DNA of 64,000 nt from Vineibacter terrae (GCF_008039615.1 NZ_VDUZ01000035.1:1-64000); one strand, 5' to 3'. Counted from the first letter of the stretch, positions 41,141-52,520 are shown. Notes: generated from the sequence alone by a model not told the origin. Numbers and translations are program-made.

Positions 41141-41997
41141 ACGAACGGCTCCGCGACGGATACGGCGCGCAGATACTCGGCGCGCAGCCGGCGCGCGACG
41201 TCGCCGGGCCTGCCATCGCCGACCGGCTTGCCGTCGATGCGCACGATCGGGGTCACGAACGAGGTCGCGCTGGTCATGAACGCCTCGCGCGCCGCCAGCG
41301 CTTCGGCGACCGAGAACGGCCGCTCGACCACGGCCAGCTGCAGATCGGCAGCCACCTTCTTCACGGTCTGGCGCGTGATGCCGGCCAGGATCTCGTGGCC
41401 GATCGGCCGTGTCACCAGCTCGCCGGCGGATGTGACGATCCAGGCATTGCTGGACGTGCCTTCGGTCACCAGGCCGTCGTTATCCACCTGCCAGGCCTCG
41501 TAGGCGCCCTGCTCGCGCGCCTTCTGCTTGCCCAGCGCGCCGCCCAGCAGGCCCGTGGTCTTGATGTCGACCCGCTTCCAGCGGATGTCCGGCACGGTGA
41601 TGACCGCGACACCGGGACCAGGATCGGCCGACACCGGCGGCGTGGCGCGCGCTGTCACCACCAGGCTGGGTCGCACACGCTTGGGGAAGCCAAAATCGCG
41701 CCGTGCCACGCCGCGGGAGACCTGGAAATAGACCAGCCCGTTGCGCACGCGGTTGCGCCGCACGGTCTCGCGCAGCACCAGCTTCAACGCGCCGCGCGCG
41801 ATCGGCCAGGCGATGCGCAGCTCCTTCAGCGAACGGTCGAGGCGGTCGAGATGAGGCTCCTCGTCGAGGAAGCGGCCATTGACGACGCCGATCACCTCGT
41901 AGACGGCGTCGGCGAACTGATAGCCGCGATCCTCGACATGCACCCGCGCCTCACGATGCGGCACATAGCGTCCGTTGACATACGCGACCCGCGACAT
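41137..41997 (-). CDS. dat: D-amino acid aminotransferase (class IV)
   Basis: A 286-residue fold-type IV aminotransferase: YVNGRYVPHREARVHVEDRGYQFADAVYE region (residues 6-34), KTTGLLGGALGKQKA with the PLP lysine near 147, EGTSSNAWIV, and GITRQTV binding the phosphate. It interconverts D-amino acids and 2-oxo acids, feeding D-Ala/D-Glu pools for the cell wall. In alphaproteobacteria it often lies between ntrX and hfq, as here, with a palindromic repeat separating it from ntrX. Confidence 0.9.
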   Translation of the reverse strand: MSRVAYVNGRYVPHREARVHVEDRGYQFADAVYEVIGVVNGRFLDEEPHLDRLDRSLKELRIAWPIARGALKLVLRETVRRNRVRNGLVYFQVSRGVARRDFGFPKRVRPSLVVTARATPPVSADPGPGVAVITVPDIRWKRVDIKTTGLLGGALGKQKAREQGAYEAWQVDNDGLVTEGTSSNAWIVTSAGELVTRPIGHEILAGITRQTVKKVAADLQLAVVERPFSVAEALAAREAFMTSATSFVTPIVRIDGKPVGDGRPGDVARRLRAEYLRAVSVAEPFV

Positions 41998-42017
41998 GAT
42001 CTCCCCTCGTTATTCAT

Positions 42018-42143
42018 CCTCCCCAGCGAAGCTGGGGAGGTGCCCCGAAGGGGCGGAGGGGAGCTGACGTGGTTCCAGCTTGCAAGACCACGTCGGCTTC
42101 CCATCCGGCCTTCGGCCACCTTCCCCACTGACGTGGGGAAGGG
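42018..42143. repeat. palindromic repeat family A, copy 2
   Basis: Outer hairpin CCTCCCCAGCGAAGCTGGGG, then GCCCCGAAGGGGC, a central ACGTGGT/ACCACGT pair, GGCCTTCGGCC and the end hairpin TTCCCCACTGACGTGGGGAA. It fills the ntrX-dat gap and ends 12 bases before the ntrX stop codon. Confidence 0.85.
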
Positions 42144-42155
42144 ATGAACCCGTGT

Positions 42156-43544
42156 TCACGTCCTGTCGTCGCTGCCGACTCCCAGCGACTTCAGCTTGCG
42201 GTGCAATGCCGAGCGCTCCATGCCGACGAACGACGCGGTGCGCGAGATGTTGCCGCCGAAACGCGTCACCTGGGCCATCAGGTATTCGCGCTCGAACACC
42301 TCGCGGGCCTCGCGCAGCGGCAGCTGCATGACCTCGCCGCCCTTCTCCCAGCGCAGCACCGAGGGCGATATGTCGCCGAAGTCGGCCGGCAGCTGCTCGG
42401 CACGCAGCGGCGCGCCGCCGTTCTGCGGCGCCACGATCAGCAGGTGCTCGATGACGTTGCGCAGCTGACGCACGTTGCCGGGCCAGTCGTAGCTTTGCAG
42501 CGCCGCGATGGCGTCCTCGCCGATGGCGTGCGGCGCCAGGCCCGCAGCCTCCGCGACGCGGGCCATCAGATGCCGCGCCAGCGCCGGGATGTCCTCGCGG
42601 CGCTCGGCCAGGGGCGGCACGTTGATCGGCACCACGTTGAGGCGGTGATAGAGGTCCTCATGGAAGCGGCCGGCGGCGATCTCCGCCTGCAGGTCGCGCG
42701 ACGTCGAGGCCATGACGCGCACGTCGACCTCGACCTTGGTCTTGCCGCCGTCGCGGAAGAAGGCCTGCTCCAGCAGCACGCGCACCACCTTGGCCTGGGT
42801 GGCGACCGGCAGGTCGCCCACCTCCTCCAGCAGCAGGGTGCCGCCATGCGCCTGCTCGAAGGCGCCGAACACGCGCAGCCCGTCGACGCCATCGCCGGAC
42901 TCGATGCCGAACAGCTCCAGCTCCAGCCGGTCCTCCGAGTGGGCGGCGCAGTTGACGCTCACGAACGGCCCCTTGGCGCGCTTGGAGCCACGGTGCATGA
43001 GCCGCGCCACCAGCTCCTTGCCCGCGCCGGCCGGGCCGGAGATCAGCACCCGGCCGCCGGTCGGCGCGAAACGCTCGATGGCCGTGTTGAGCTGGGCGAT
43101 CGTAGGCGATTCGCCCACCAGGATCTCCTCGCCACCGGCGCGGCGCAGCAGCAGGGCGTTCTCGCGCCGCAGGTCCGCCGCCTCGATGGCGCGCTGCACC
43201 ACCAGCAGCAGGCGGTCGGCCTTGAACGGCTTCTCGATGAAATCCCAGGCGCCGGCCTTGATGGCGGCGACGGCGGTGTCGATGGTGCCGTGGCCGCTGA
43301 TCATGACCACGGGCACGTGCGGATCGTCGCGACGGATGACCTTCAGCACCTCGACGCCGTCCAGCTCGCTGCCCTGCAGCCAGACATCGAGGATGACCAG
43401 CGACGGACGGCGCTGCGAGACGGCAGACAACGCCTCGGCGCTGCTGTGGGCACGGCGGGCCGCATAGCCCTCGTCCTCCAGGATGCCTGCGATCAGCGTG
43501 CAGATGTCGCGTTCATCGTCGACGATCAGGATGTCGTGCGCCAT
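42156..43544 (-). CDS. ntrX: nitrogen regulation response regulator NtrX
   Basis: A 462-residue response regulator: receiver domain with Asp53 (VILDVWL), AAA+ domain with Walker A GPAGAGKE and a C-terminal Fis-type helix-turn-helix (ISRTASFVGMERSALHRKLK). The sigma-54 contact loop GAFTGA is missing: the segment reads LRVFGAFEQAHGGTLLL, shorter than in NtrC, which is characteristic of alphaproteobacterial NtrX proteins that act without sigma-54. Partner of NtrY upstream. The start is ATG 43544. Confidence 0.94.
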   Translation of the reverse strand: MAHDILIVDDERDICTLIAGILEDEGYAARRAHSSAEALSAVSQRRPSLVILDVWLQGSELDGVEVLKVIRRDDPHVPVVMISGHGTIDTAVAAIKAGAWDFIEKPFKADRLLLVVQRAIEAADLRRENALLLRRAGGEEILVGESPTIAQLNTAIERFAPTGGRVLISGPAGAGKELVARLMHRGSKRAKGPFVSVNCAAHSEDRLELELFGIESGDGVDGLRVFGAFEQAHGGTLLLEEVGDLPVATQAKVVRVLLEQAFFRDGGKTKVEVDVRVMASTSRDLQAEIAAGRFHEDLYHRLNVVPINVPPLAERREDIPALARHLMARVAEAAGLAPHAIGEDAIAALQSYDWPGNVRQLRNVIEHLLIVAPQNGGAPLRAEQLPADFGDISPSVLRWEKGGEVMQLPLREAREVFEREYLMAQVTRFGGNISRTASFVGMERSALHRKLKSLGVGSDDRT

Positions 43545-43582
43545 GGCCCATCTTGTTGGTCCTCGGGATCGCTCCGTCGGAC

Positions 43583-45835
43583 TCAGTCTCCAGCCGCTGG
43601 TGAAACCGCGGCCGCAACGTCGCGCGTGCCGGGTGCGGCCTTCCTCTCCGGCCGCTGGAATACCAGAGAGATGCGGGCACCGCCACCCTCGCGATCCTCC
43701 AGGATCAGCAGGCCGCCATGCTCTTCCATGATCTTCTTGACGATCGCCAGGCCAAGCCCGGTGCCCTTGGTGCGCGTGGTGACGTAAGGCTCGGTGAGCC
43801 GGGCGCGCTCGTTCCTGGGCAGCCCGCGGCCGTTGTCCTCGATGACAATTCGCACCGAGCGGGCATCCTCGCGCAGCGCCAGCGCGATCTGGCCGGGCGG
43901 CAGCTTGCCGCCGTCCTTCGGCGGGTCGCGGCCCTCGATCGCCTCGCCGGCATTCTTCAGGAGGTTGGTCAGCGCCTGGCCGATCTGGCGGCGGTCGACG
44001 CGCCACGACAGCGACGCTTCCGGCAGCGACGCCTCGAAGAGCATCTGCGGCTGCGCGTTGCGCTGCAGGAACAGCGCCTGCTGGCAGATCTCCTTCAGGT
44101 CCTCCTCGGCCAGGATGGCGCGCGGCATGCGCGCGAACGAGGAGAACTCGTCGACCATGCGCCCGATGTCGCCAACCTGCCGGATGATGGTGTCGGTGCA
44201 GGTGGTGAAGGTCTCGGGATCCTCGGCGATCTGGCGCAGGTAGCGCCGCTTCAGGCGCTCGGCCGAGAGCTGGATCGGCGTCAGCGGATTCTTGATCTCG
44301 TGCGCGATGCGGCGCGCCACGTCGGCCCAGGCCGCCATGCGCTGCGCCGACATCAGGTCGCTGACATCGTCGAAGGTGACGACGAAGCCGCGCGATTCGC
44401 TACCCGACTGCTCGGCCGCGATGCGCACGTGCAGGGACCGCATCTGGCCGGCGCGCAGGATCTCGACCTGGGCCTGCAGCAGGCGATCCGGCCGTGCGCG
44501 CACCTGCTCCAGCATGCTGTCCAGCTCGGGCAGGATATCGGCGGCGGCATGCCCTTCGATGTCCTCGGCCACCTTGCCCAGCAGCTCCACGGCCGAGCGG
44601 TTGGCGCGCTCGACACGGTTGTTCATGTCGACGCTCAGCACGCCGGCCGACACGCCGGCCAGGATGGCCTCGGTAAGCTGCCGGCGCTCGTCGAGCTGCC
44701 GGTTGGTGTCGATCAGCTCACGGCGCTGCTCGTCGATCTGCGCCGCCATGCGGTTGAAGGCCCGCACCAGGCGGCCGAGCTCGTCGTCGGTGGGCGTCTC
44801 GGTCACGCGCGCCGACAGGTTGCCGCGGCGCACGCTCTCCGCCGCCGACATCAGCGAGGCGATCGGCCCGGTCAGCCGCGACGCGAAGGTGACCGCCATC
44901 CATACGGCGGACAACAGCATCAGCAGCGCGATCAACGCGTAGATCCCGAAGATCTTGAACTGGTTGCGGTCGAAGTTCGTATCCAGCTCGTTGGTGTAGA
45001 ACGTGCGGGCAAGCTCGATGCGATCGCTGTGCTGCCACAGCACCGGGTCTACCGCCGGGACGGTGACCAGGAACAGGTTTCCGTCCGTGAAAAGCTGCAG
45101 GATGATGTAGACGCCGGTCGGCGCGATCGCGAACACCGGCCGGGCTTCGGCTGCGGCCTTCGCGAAGGTCTCGGGCGGCGGGATCATCCCGGCCGCCGGA
45201 CCGCGTCCATACGCGACCGACGACGCCACGATCTTGCGGTCGGAATCTATGATCGACACCTCGAGCAGGTTCCGCCCCTGCGCGGCCTGCCCAAGGAGCG
45301 CCTTTGCCTTCTCGCCGTCCGCCAGGGTGTCGATCCCTTCCGCTTGCAGCGCTTTGGAAATTTCATCGACATCGCTCAGCACACCCGTGCGCATGGCGTC
45401 GACCATGGCGTGGGCGCTCTCCAGGCCCTGGCTCAGCGGCGCGCTGACGAACTCGCGCAGGCTGACGGAAAGCCAGTAGCCCGAGACCATGGCGACGACG
45501 AACGTTGGCGCCACCGCGAACAGGCCGAACAGCAGGACGAGCCGCAGATGCAGGCGGGCGCCGGCGACCCCACGGCGGCGCTCGACGAAGGACCGCGTGA
45601 GCCGGCCGACCACCACGCTCGCCAGCGCGAGCAGGATCGCCAGATCGATCGCCAGCATCACCCGGGTTGCGTGGCGCGACGAGAAGCGCGACGGCAGCAA
45701 ACCCGTGATGGCGGCGTAGGTCAGGGCGCCCGCGACGATGGCGAGGATCGCCAGTCCATAGGCCGTGGCGCGGCTGGACAGGAAGCGGCCGAACCAGCGA
45801 TAGAGCCGTAGCGAGAGCGAGGGGCCGGAACTCAT
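43583..45835 (-). CDS. ntrY: membrane sensor histidine kinase NtrY
   Basis: A 750-residue sensor kinase: membrane helices near the N-terminus (LAILAIVAGALTYAAITGLL and two more by residue 130), a periplasmic region (about 130-280), another helix (about 285-310), HAMP (TGPIASLMSAAESVRRGN), PAS (about 380-490), the H box ARRIAHEIKNPLTPIQ with the phosphorylated His, and the ATPase domain (NGRGLP, GTGLGLAIV). It senses an envelope or redox/nitrogen signal and phosphorylates NtrX. ATG 45835 is chosen; a GTG at 45859 is the alternative. Confidence 0.94.
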   Translation of the reverse strand: MSSGPSLSLRLYRWFGRFLSSRATAYGLAILAIVAGALTYAAITGLLPSRFSSRHATRVMLAIDLAILLALASVVVGRLTRSFVERRRGVAGARLHLRLVLLFGLFAVAPTFVVAMVSGYWLSVSLREFVSAPLSQGLESAHAMVDAMRTGVLSDVDEISKALQAEGIDTLADGEKAKALLGQAAQGRNLLEVSIIDSDRKIVASSVAYGRGPAAGMIPPPETFAKAAAEARPVFAIAPTGVYIILQLFTDGNLFLVTVPAVDPVLWQHSDRIELARTFYTNELDTNFDRNQFKIFGIYALIALLMLLSAVWMAVTFASRLTGPIASLMSAAESVRRGNLSARVTETPTDDELGRLVRAFNRMAAQIDEQRRELIDTNRQLDERRQLTEAILAGVSAGVLSVDMNNRVERANRSAVELLGKVAEDIEGHAAADILPELDSMLEQVRARPDRLLQAQVEILRAGQMRSLHVRIAAEQSGSESRGFVVTFDDVSDLMSAQRMAAWADVARRIAHEIKNPLTPIQLSAERLKRRYLRQIAEDPETFTTCTDTIIRQVGDIGRMVDEFSSFARMPRAILAEEDLKEICQQALFLQRNAQPQMLFEASLPEASLSWRVDRRQIGQALTNLLKNAGEAIEGRDPPKDGGKLPPGQIALALREDARSVRIVIEDNGRGLPRNERARLTEPYVTTRTKGTGLGLAIVKKIMEEHGGLLILEDREGGGARISLVFQRPERKAAPGTRDVAAAVSPAAGD

Positions 45836-45946
45836 TGCATAGCTATGCGTTGTCGGCACCGGGGGTGGACGCCGAGGCCGCCAGCTTAGCCCGGAACAAC
45901 AACCGCCTGCTACCGCCAGTCGCCCACAGCCGGGATCCGGGCGCCG

Positions 45947-47403
<1,457 letters not shown>

Positions 47404-47407
<4 letters not shown>

Positions 47408-48546
47408 GACGAGGGGCTCCGGGACCGTGCCGCGACGTCCGCTGTCCGCGGCCGCATGGGCAGCATGACATTGAAGACGGTACGCCTTGGCTCGCTTTGG
47501 AACTCGACTACCCCTCCGTGGTCATTGACGATTTTGGCGACCAGCGCGAGTCCGAGACCGGTGCCGTTGACCTTGTTTGTGACGAACGCGTCGAACAGGT
47601 TCTCGCGCAGCTCCTCGGAGATGCCCGGGCCGTTGTCCTGCACCGAGACGACCAGCGGCAGGTGGACGCGGGTGCGGGTGCCCGGCACGGCCAGCCGCAC
47701 GCCCTGGCGATAGGCGGTCGACAGGATCACCTCCGCGCCCTCGCCCGAAGCCGCCTCGCAGGCGTTCTTGGCCAGGTTCAGGAACACCTGGATGAGCTGG
47801 TCGCGATTGCCCCACACATCGGGCAGCGACGGATCGTAGACCTCGACGAACCGCACGCCGCGGCCGAAGCCGTGCTCGGCCACCTTGCGCACATGGCCCA
47901 GCACCTGATGGATGTTGATCGCGGCACGCTCGACGGGCCGGCCGTCGGCGAACGCCTCCATGCGGTCGACCAGCGCCACGATGCGGTCGGTCTCCTCGCA
48001 GATGAGCTGCGTCAGCTCACGCTCGGCATCGCCGACATTCTGCTCCAGCAGCTGGGCGGCGCCGCGGATGCCGGACAGCGGGTTCTTCACCTCGTGCGCC
48101 AGCATCGAGCCCATGGCGCCGACCGAGCGCGCCGCGCCGCGATGCAGCATCTGGTTGTCGATCTTGCGCGCGATCGACTGCTCCAGCACTGAGATCGCCA
48201 CGGCCCCGCCGCCGCCGTCGTGCAGCGGCGCCATGAGCAGCGCCACGAACCGGTTGCCCAGCCGCGGCGAGGACAGCGTCACGCCGTTCTCGGACACCGC
48301 CGCGCCCGACTTCATCACCTGGTCGAGCAGCGAGAAGAGCGGTGAATCGGTGGGCAGGAAATCGGCCAGCGAGCGGCCCAGCAGCATGGCGGCGCTGAGC
48401 CCAAAGAACTGCTCGGCGGCGGTGTTGGCATGCGCGATGCGCGCATGCCGGTCGACCACGATGACGGCCTCGACAAGCGCGTCGAGGATGGCGGCGGCCG
48501 ATGGCGCGCCCTGCCGATCGTCACAGCGGACGGCCGCATTCACCAT
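47404..48546 (-). CDS. ntrB: nitrogen regulation histidine kinase NtrB
   Basis: A 380-residue soluble kinase: PAS domain (about 15-120), H box [19 protein letters not shown] with the conserved His, N box NLAKNACEA and G boxes ([15 protein letters not shown]). It phosphorylates or dephosphorylates NtrC under control of PII proteins. ATG 48546 shares its A with the dusB stop codon (TGATG), indicating coupling; a TTG three bases earlier is not needed. Confidence 0.96.
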
Positions 48547-49646
48547 CAAGCGGCCTCCCTCACCGGCTCCAGCTCGGCGACGACCGCGCGCGTCACGCCA
48601 CGCGCGATCAGGGGCTCGTAGAAGTCCGCCAGCAGCGCGCGCACGCCGGCGGCATCGCCGGTCCGGTTGATGGCGGACCGGAACTCGGCCGACCCCGGCA
48701 ACCCCTTCGAATACCAGCCGATATGCTTGCGGGCCATGCGCACGCCGGTCTGCTCGCCATAGTGCGACAGCATCGCCTCGACATGGCGCAGCAGGATCGC
48801 GTGCTGCTCATGAAGCGGCGGCTCGGGCACGCGCTCGCCGGTGCGCAGGAAATGGATGGCCTGGTTGAGGAACCACGGCCGGCCATAGGCGCCGCGTCCG
48901 ATCATGACGCCGTCGGCGCCCGACTGCGCCAGCGCCGTCGCCGCGTCGTCGAGCGTGACGATGTCGCCGTTGACGATGACCGGCAGCGTCGTCGCCGCCT
49001 TGACCTGGCGCACGAACGCCCAGTCGGCCTGGCCCTCGTAGAACTGGCAGCGGGTGCGGCCATGCACCGTGATCATGCGGATGCCGCACTGCTCGGCGAT
49101 GCGCGCCAGGTTCGGCGCGTTCTGGCTGCGCTCGTCCCAGCCCTTGCGCATCTTCAGGGTCACCGGCAGCTTCACCGCCTTGACGGTGGCCTCCAGGATG
49201 CGCGCGGCATGCGCCTCGTCGCGCATCAGCGACGAGCCGGCATGGCCGTTGACCACCTTCTTCACGGGGCAGCCGAAATTGATGTCGATGATGTCGGCGC
49301 CGCGGTCCTCGTTGAGCTTCGCGGCCTCGGCCATCACCTGCGGCTCGCAGCCCGCGAGCTGCACCGACATGGTGCCCTCCTCGGCGCTGCGCGACGCCAT
49401 CAGCAGCGTCTTGCGGTTCTCGCGGATCATCGCCTGGCTGGCGATCATCTCCGACACGACCAGGCCAGCCCCCGCACGCTTCACCAGCGCACGGAACGGC
49501 AGGTCGGTGACACCGGACATCGGTGCCAGGATGACGGGATCGTCGATCCGCACCGGACCGACCTGGATGGGGCCGATCCGAGGGGCTGCGACGTCAGGGG
49601 ACGAGCACGATGGGGGCATCGAAAGGGGTGCTGCGGCTTTGGTCAT
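48546..49646 (-). CDS. dusB: tRNA dihydrouridine synthase DusB
   Basis: A 366-residue FMN-dependent tRNA dihydrouridine synthase (formerly NifR3): [31 protein letters not shown] with the catalytic Cys126, [17 protein letters not shown] and [11 protein letters not shown] for flavin and tRNA binding. It reduces uridines in the D-loop. ATG 49646 is preferred to the longer frame, because the family sequence starts soon after and the upstream stretch is a regulatory region. First gene of the dusB-ntrB-ntrC operon. Confidence 0.95.
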   Translation of the reverse strand: MTKAAAPLSMPPSCSSPDVAAPRIGPIQVGPVRIDDPVILAPMSGVTDLPFRALVKRAGAGLVVSEMIASQAMIRENRKTLLMASRSAEEGTMSVQLAGCEPQVMAEAAKLNEDRGADIIDINFGCPVKKVVNGHAGSSLMRDEAHAARILEATVKAVKLPVTLKMRKGWDERSQNAPNLARIAEQCGIRMITVHGRTRCQFYEGQADWAFVRQVKAATTLPVIVNGDIVTLDDAATALAQSGADGVMIGRGAYGRPWFLNQAIHFLRTGERVPEPPLHEQHAILLRHVEAMLSHYGEQTGVRMARKHIGWYSKGLPGSAEFRSAINRTGDAAGVRALLADFYEPLIARGVTRAVVAELEPVREAA

Positions 49647-49649
49647 TGT

Positions 49650-49691
49650 GATCAAATTTTGTGCATATGTTATTTTGCACAAAATTTGTGC
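49650..49691. promoter_or_regulatory. candidate NtrC binding sites upstream of dusB-ntrBC
   Basis: GCACAAA-A-TTTGTGC at 49677-49691 is a perfect palindrome and fits the NtrC pattern GCAC-N7-GTGC. A second, partly matching copy (GATCAAATTTTGTGC, 12 of 15 positions) lies at 49650-49664. Together they give a 12-base inverted repeat (CAAATTTTGTGC, 12-base spacer). The stretch is AT-rich and lies in the divergent dusB/ispDF region, just ahead of the dusB start. Confidence 0.65.
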
Positions 49692-49765
49692 GCTCTTTCT
49701 ACTCTCACTGATCCGCAGACGCAACACCGTCGACATCGCTTCCGCCCGGTAGTATTCCCGCCGGA

Positions 49766-50947
49766 ATGCCGCGCACCGTTGCCCTGATCGTCGCCGCTGG
49801 CCGTGGCCACCGGCTCGGCGGCCCCCTGCCCAAGCAATATCAGGCGATCGGCGCCCGATCAGTCCTGCGTCAGACGCTAGAGCAATTCTCGGGCCATCCC
49901 GCTGTGGAAGCCGTCCAGGTCGTGATCGCCGCGGGCGACCGCGTGCTCTACGACGCCCAGACGGCAGGGCTGGTGCTGCGCCCCGCCTGCATTGGCGGCC
50001 CGACGCGCCAGCGTTCGGTGCTGAACGGGCTGGAGGCGCTCACCGACGAGCCGCCGCAGATCGTCACCATCCATGACGCGGCACGCCCGCTGGTGTCGGC
50101 CGACGTCATCAGCCGCACGATCGAGGCGGTCGCCGCCAGCGGCATCGCCGGCGCGGTGGCCGGGGTGCCGGTCGCCGACACGCTGAAGCGGGTCGAAGGT
50201 GGCCGAGTCGCCGCCACGGTCGACCGGCAGGGCCTGTGGCGGGCGCAGACGCCGCAATCCTTCCGCTTCGCGCCCCTGCTGGCGGCCCACCGCGCCGTGG
50301 CGGCGCTGGGCGACAGCGACGACACGGCGCTGACCGATGACGTGGCGGTGGCGGAGCGTGCCGGACTGGAAATCGCAATGGTCGAAGGCGAAGAGCGCAA
50401 CTTCAAGATCACCACCGAGGACGACCTCGCCCGGGCCCGGCGCGAGCTGGCGCTGCGCCGCGAGACCCGCATGGGCACCGGCTTCGACGTCCACGCCTTC
50501 GGCCCCGGCACGGCGGTCACCCTGTGCGGCGTCGAGATCCCGTACACGCAGGGCCTGGTCGGCCACTCGGACGCCGACGTGGCGCTGCACGCCCTGACCG
50601 ACGCGCTGCTGGGCGCCGTCGCGGCCGGCGATATCGGGCAGTACTTCCCGCCCTCCGACCCGCAATGGCGCAACGCGGCCTCGGAGCGCTTCCTGCGCCA
50701 CGCCGCCGAGGTGGTCGAGCGCTCCGGCGGGCGCATCGTCAACGTCGATGTCACGCTGATCTGCGAGGCGCCCCGCGTCGGCCCCCATCGCGACCGCATG
50801 CGGGCGCGGGTCGCGGAGATCCTGGGGATCGCCGCCGGCCGGGTCGGCATCAAGGCCACCACCACCGAGAAGCTCGGCTTCACCGGCCGCGGCGAAGGCA
50901 TCGCCGTGCAGGCCGCCGCCACGGTCGAGGTCCCGGTCGAGGACTGA
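49766..50947 (+). CDS. ispDF: bifunctional IspD/IspF isoprenoid enzyme
   Basis: A 393-residue fusion of two MEP-pathway enzymes. Residues 1-230 are IspD (MEP cytidylyltransferase): [19 protein letters not shown] and HDAARPLV. From Met236, [11 protein letters not shown] begins IspF (2-C-methyl-D-erythritol 2,4-cyclodiphosphate synthase), with zinc ligands in DVH (241-243), [18 protein letters not shown] and a C-terminal [16 protein letters not shown]. The fusion is typical of alphaproteobacteria. It is divergent from dusB and followed by a hairpin. Confidence 0.97.
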   Translation: MPRTVALIVAAGRGHRLGGPLPKQYQAIGARSVLRQTLEQFSGHPAVEAVQVVIAAGDRVLYDAQTAGLVLRPACIGGPTRQRSVLNGLEALTDEPPQIVTIHDAARPLVSADVISRTIEAVAASGIAGAVAGVPVADTLKRVEGGRVAATVDRQGLWRAQTPQSFRFAPLLAAHRAVAALGDSDDTALTDDVAVAERAGLEIAMVEGEERNFKITTEDDLARARRELALRRETRMGTGFDVHAFGPGTAVTLCGVEIPYTQGLVGHSDADVALHALTDALLGAVAAGDIGQYFPPSDPQWRNAASERFLRHAAEVVERSGGRIVNVDVTLICEAPRVGPHRDRMRARVAEILGIAAGRVGIKATTTEKLGFTGRGEGIAVQAAATVEVPVED

Positions 50948-50950
50948 CGG

Positions 50951-50977
50951 CGTCGCGCGTTCGAGAAACGCGTGACG
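50951..50977 (+). terminator. terminator-like hairpin after ispDF, start of a gene-free stretch
   Basis: CGTCGCGCGTT (50951-50961) and AACGCGTGACG (50967-50977) pair with one mismatch around a 5-base loop, 3 bases after the ispDF stop. No T-run follows. From here to 51281 (about 330 bases) there is no credible gene: about 160 unrecognised bases, then a family A repeat. Confidence 0.45.
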
Positions 50978-51140
50978 AAAACGACAACAACGACAGAAAG
51001 TCGGCTGCGCCACCCCCGCCTCCGCCGATGCCACCACGCGAGGCGCCCTATATGGCGCCGCCGCGGCCGCGGACAACGGAACGAAATCAGGCGTCGCCGA
51101 TTTTTTTCGGCCAGAAGCTGCTACGGCGTGGAACATCTTC

Positions 51141-51270
51141 CCTCCCCAACGAAGTTGGGGAGGTGCCCCGAAGGGGCGGAGGGGAGCCGACGTGGTCTCT
51201 CAATCGAAACACCACGTGCGCTCCCCCTCCGGCCTTCGGCCACCTCCCCCAGCGCAAGCGCCAGGGGAGG
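51141..51270. repeat. palindromic repeat family A, copy 3
   Basis: CCTCCCCAACGAAGTTGGGG, then GCCCCGAAGGGGC, a central ACGTGGT/ACCACGT pair, CGGCCTTCGGCC and a final CTCCCCCAGCGCAAGCGCCAG-like hairpin. It lies between the stops of the convergent ispDF and GST genes. The outer stem differs from copy 2 at two paired positions (AACGAAGTT versus AGCGAAGCT), a compensated change. Confidence 0.85.
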
Positions 51271-51281
51271 AAGAAATGCCG

Positions 51282-51917
51282 TCACACCCCGCTGGGCATC
51301 ACCTCGTCGGCAGCGGGCCGTGTCTTCTGGAGCTCGGCCTCGCTTTCGCAGCGATCGGAGAAGCGCTCCAGGGCGGGATAGCGGCCGGTGGGAAAGGCGT
51401 CGGGCACGCGCAGCTTCAGATAGCCGAGCATGGCGCCGACCATGATGTCGGGCTGCATCAGGCGCGATCCCAGCAGCCACGGCGCCGGCTCGAGCGTCTC
51501 CAGCACGCCCAGCGCGCTCGCCAGCTGCTCGGCGCAGCGGTCGAGCCAGGGCTGGTGGATCTTGTCGGCCGGCCGCAGCAGGCGCTCGTAGGCGATGGCG
51601 CCGGCCTTGTCGACGGCACCGGCGCCCAGCGCGCTGATGCGCAGCGCCTGGCGCCGGGCGGCGCCGGCAGACGGCAACAGCGCACGGTCCGGGCCGACGA
51701 CCTGATCGATGTGATCCAGGATCGCCGCCGAATCGATCAGCACCTCGCCGTCATCGAGCACCAGCGACGGAATGCGCCCCAGCGGATTCACCCGGCGCAT
51801 CGCCGCGGCATCGGCGAAGACGCTGCGCGTGTCACGCTCGAACGGCAGGTCCAGCTTGTGCAGGGAGATGGCGACGCGGCGTACGAACGGCGAGTCGTAC
51901 TGGCCGACCAGGATCAT
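51282..51917 (-). CDS. glutathione S-transferase family protein
   Basis: A 211-residue GST: thioredoxin-like N-terminal domain beginning MILVGQYDSPFVRRVAISL (Ser or Tyr in YDSPF can activate glutathione), the cis-proline and binding loop NPLGRIPSLVLDDGEVLIDSAAI (residues about 47-69), then an all-helical C-terminal domain. It may conjugate or detoxify electrophiles. ATG 51917 is selected because the family sequence begins exactly there. Confidence 0.9.
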   Translation of the reverse strand: MILVGQYDSPFVRRVAISLHKLDLPFERDTRSVFADAAAMRRVNPLGRIPSLVLDDGEVLIDSAAILDHIDQVVGPDRALLPSAGAARRQALRISALGAGAVDKAGAIAYERLLRPADKIHQPWLDRCAEQLASALGVLETLEPAPWLLGSRLMQPDIMVGAMLGYLKLRVPDAFPTGRYPALERFSDRCESEAELQKTRPAADEVMPSGV

Positions 51918-51997
51918 GCAGTCCTCCTTGCGGGCGGTGCCCGGGTTCGACAAGCCCTCCCTGGGAGCTTACACACAGGCCTTGGACAGGGGATGTC

Positions 51998-52486
51998 ATG
52001 TTTTCACAGCCCATTCGCCAGACCGCAACCGACCTGCTCGAGCGCTACCGCCGCGCCGGCCTCAGGATCGCGACCGCCGAATCCTGCACCGGCGGCCTGG
52101 TCGCCGCGGCGCTGACGGCCATCGCCGGCTCCTCGGACGTGGTCGAGCGCGGCTTCGTGACCTACACCAACGACGCCAAGGAGCAGCAGCTCGGCGTGCC
52201 CCGCCTCGCTCTGCTCGCCTACGGCGCGGTGAGCGAGCCCGTGGCACGCGCCATGGCCGAAGGGGCGCTGCGCGAATCGCTGGCGGATGTCGCGGTGTCG
52301 GTGACGGGCATCGCCGGCCCCGGCGGGGCGACGGCCGACAAGCCGGTGGGGCTGGTGCATTTCGGCGCCGCGCGGCGCGGCCATGCGACCCTGGTCGAGC
52401 GCCACGTGTTCCCCGGCGATCGCGATGCCGTGCGCGCCGCCGCCCTGGCCACCGCCCTCGCCCTGCTGGGACGCAGCCTGGGGTGA
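51998..52486 (+). CDS. cinA: CinA family nicotinamide-nucleotide amidase
   Basis: A 162-residue CinA C-terminal type (PncC-like) protein, which hydrolyses nicotinamide mononucleotide to nicotinate mononucleotide and ammonia in the NAD recycling route. Seen: TAESCTGG (26-33, with the catalytic Ser/Cys-Thr region), GFVTYTNDAKEQQLGV, AVSVTGIAGPGGATADKPVG. Stand-alone short forms are usual in proteobacteria. It is convergent with the methyltransferase gene and in many alphaproteobacteria lies between ispDF and ratA/lipA, as here. Confidence 0.94.
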   Translation: MFSQPIRQTATDLLERYRRAGLRIATAESCTGGLVAAALTAIAGSSDVVERGFVTYTNDAKEQQLGVPRLALLAYGAVSEPVARAMAEGALRESLADVAVSVTGIAGPGGATADKPVGLVHFGAARRGHATLVERHVFPGDRDAVRAAALATALALLGRSLG

Positions 52487-52520
52487 GGCGTCTGTCGACC
52501 TCAGCTCACGCGGCTACATT

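Noticed and set aside
43718-45811. A 697-codon plus-strand frame opposite ntrY
   Set aside because: The complementary ntrY reading has membrane helices, HAMP, PAS and kinase motifs; the plus frame has no recognisable feature.
50972-51445. A 157-codon plus-strand ORF after ispDF
   Set aside because: It runs through a palindromic repeat and against the GST gene, and its product is Arg/Ser-rich noise without a ribosome binding site.
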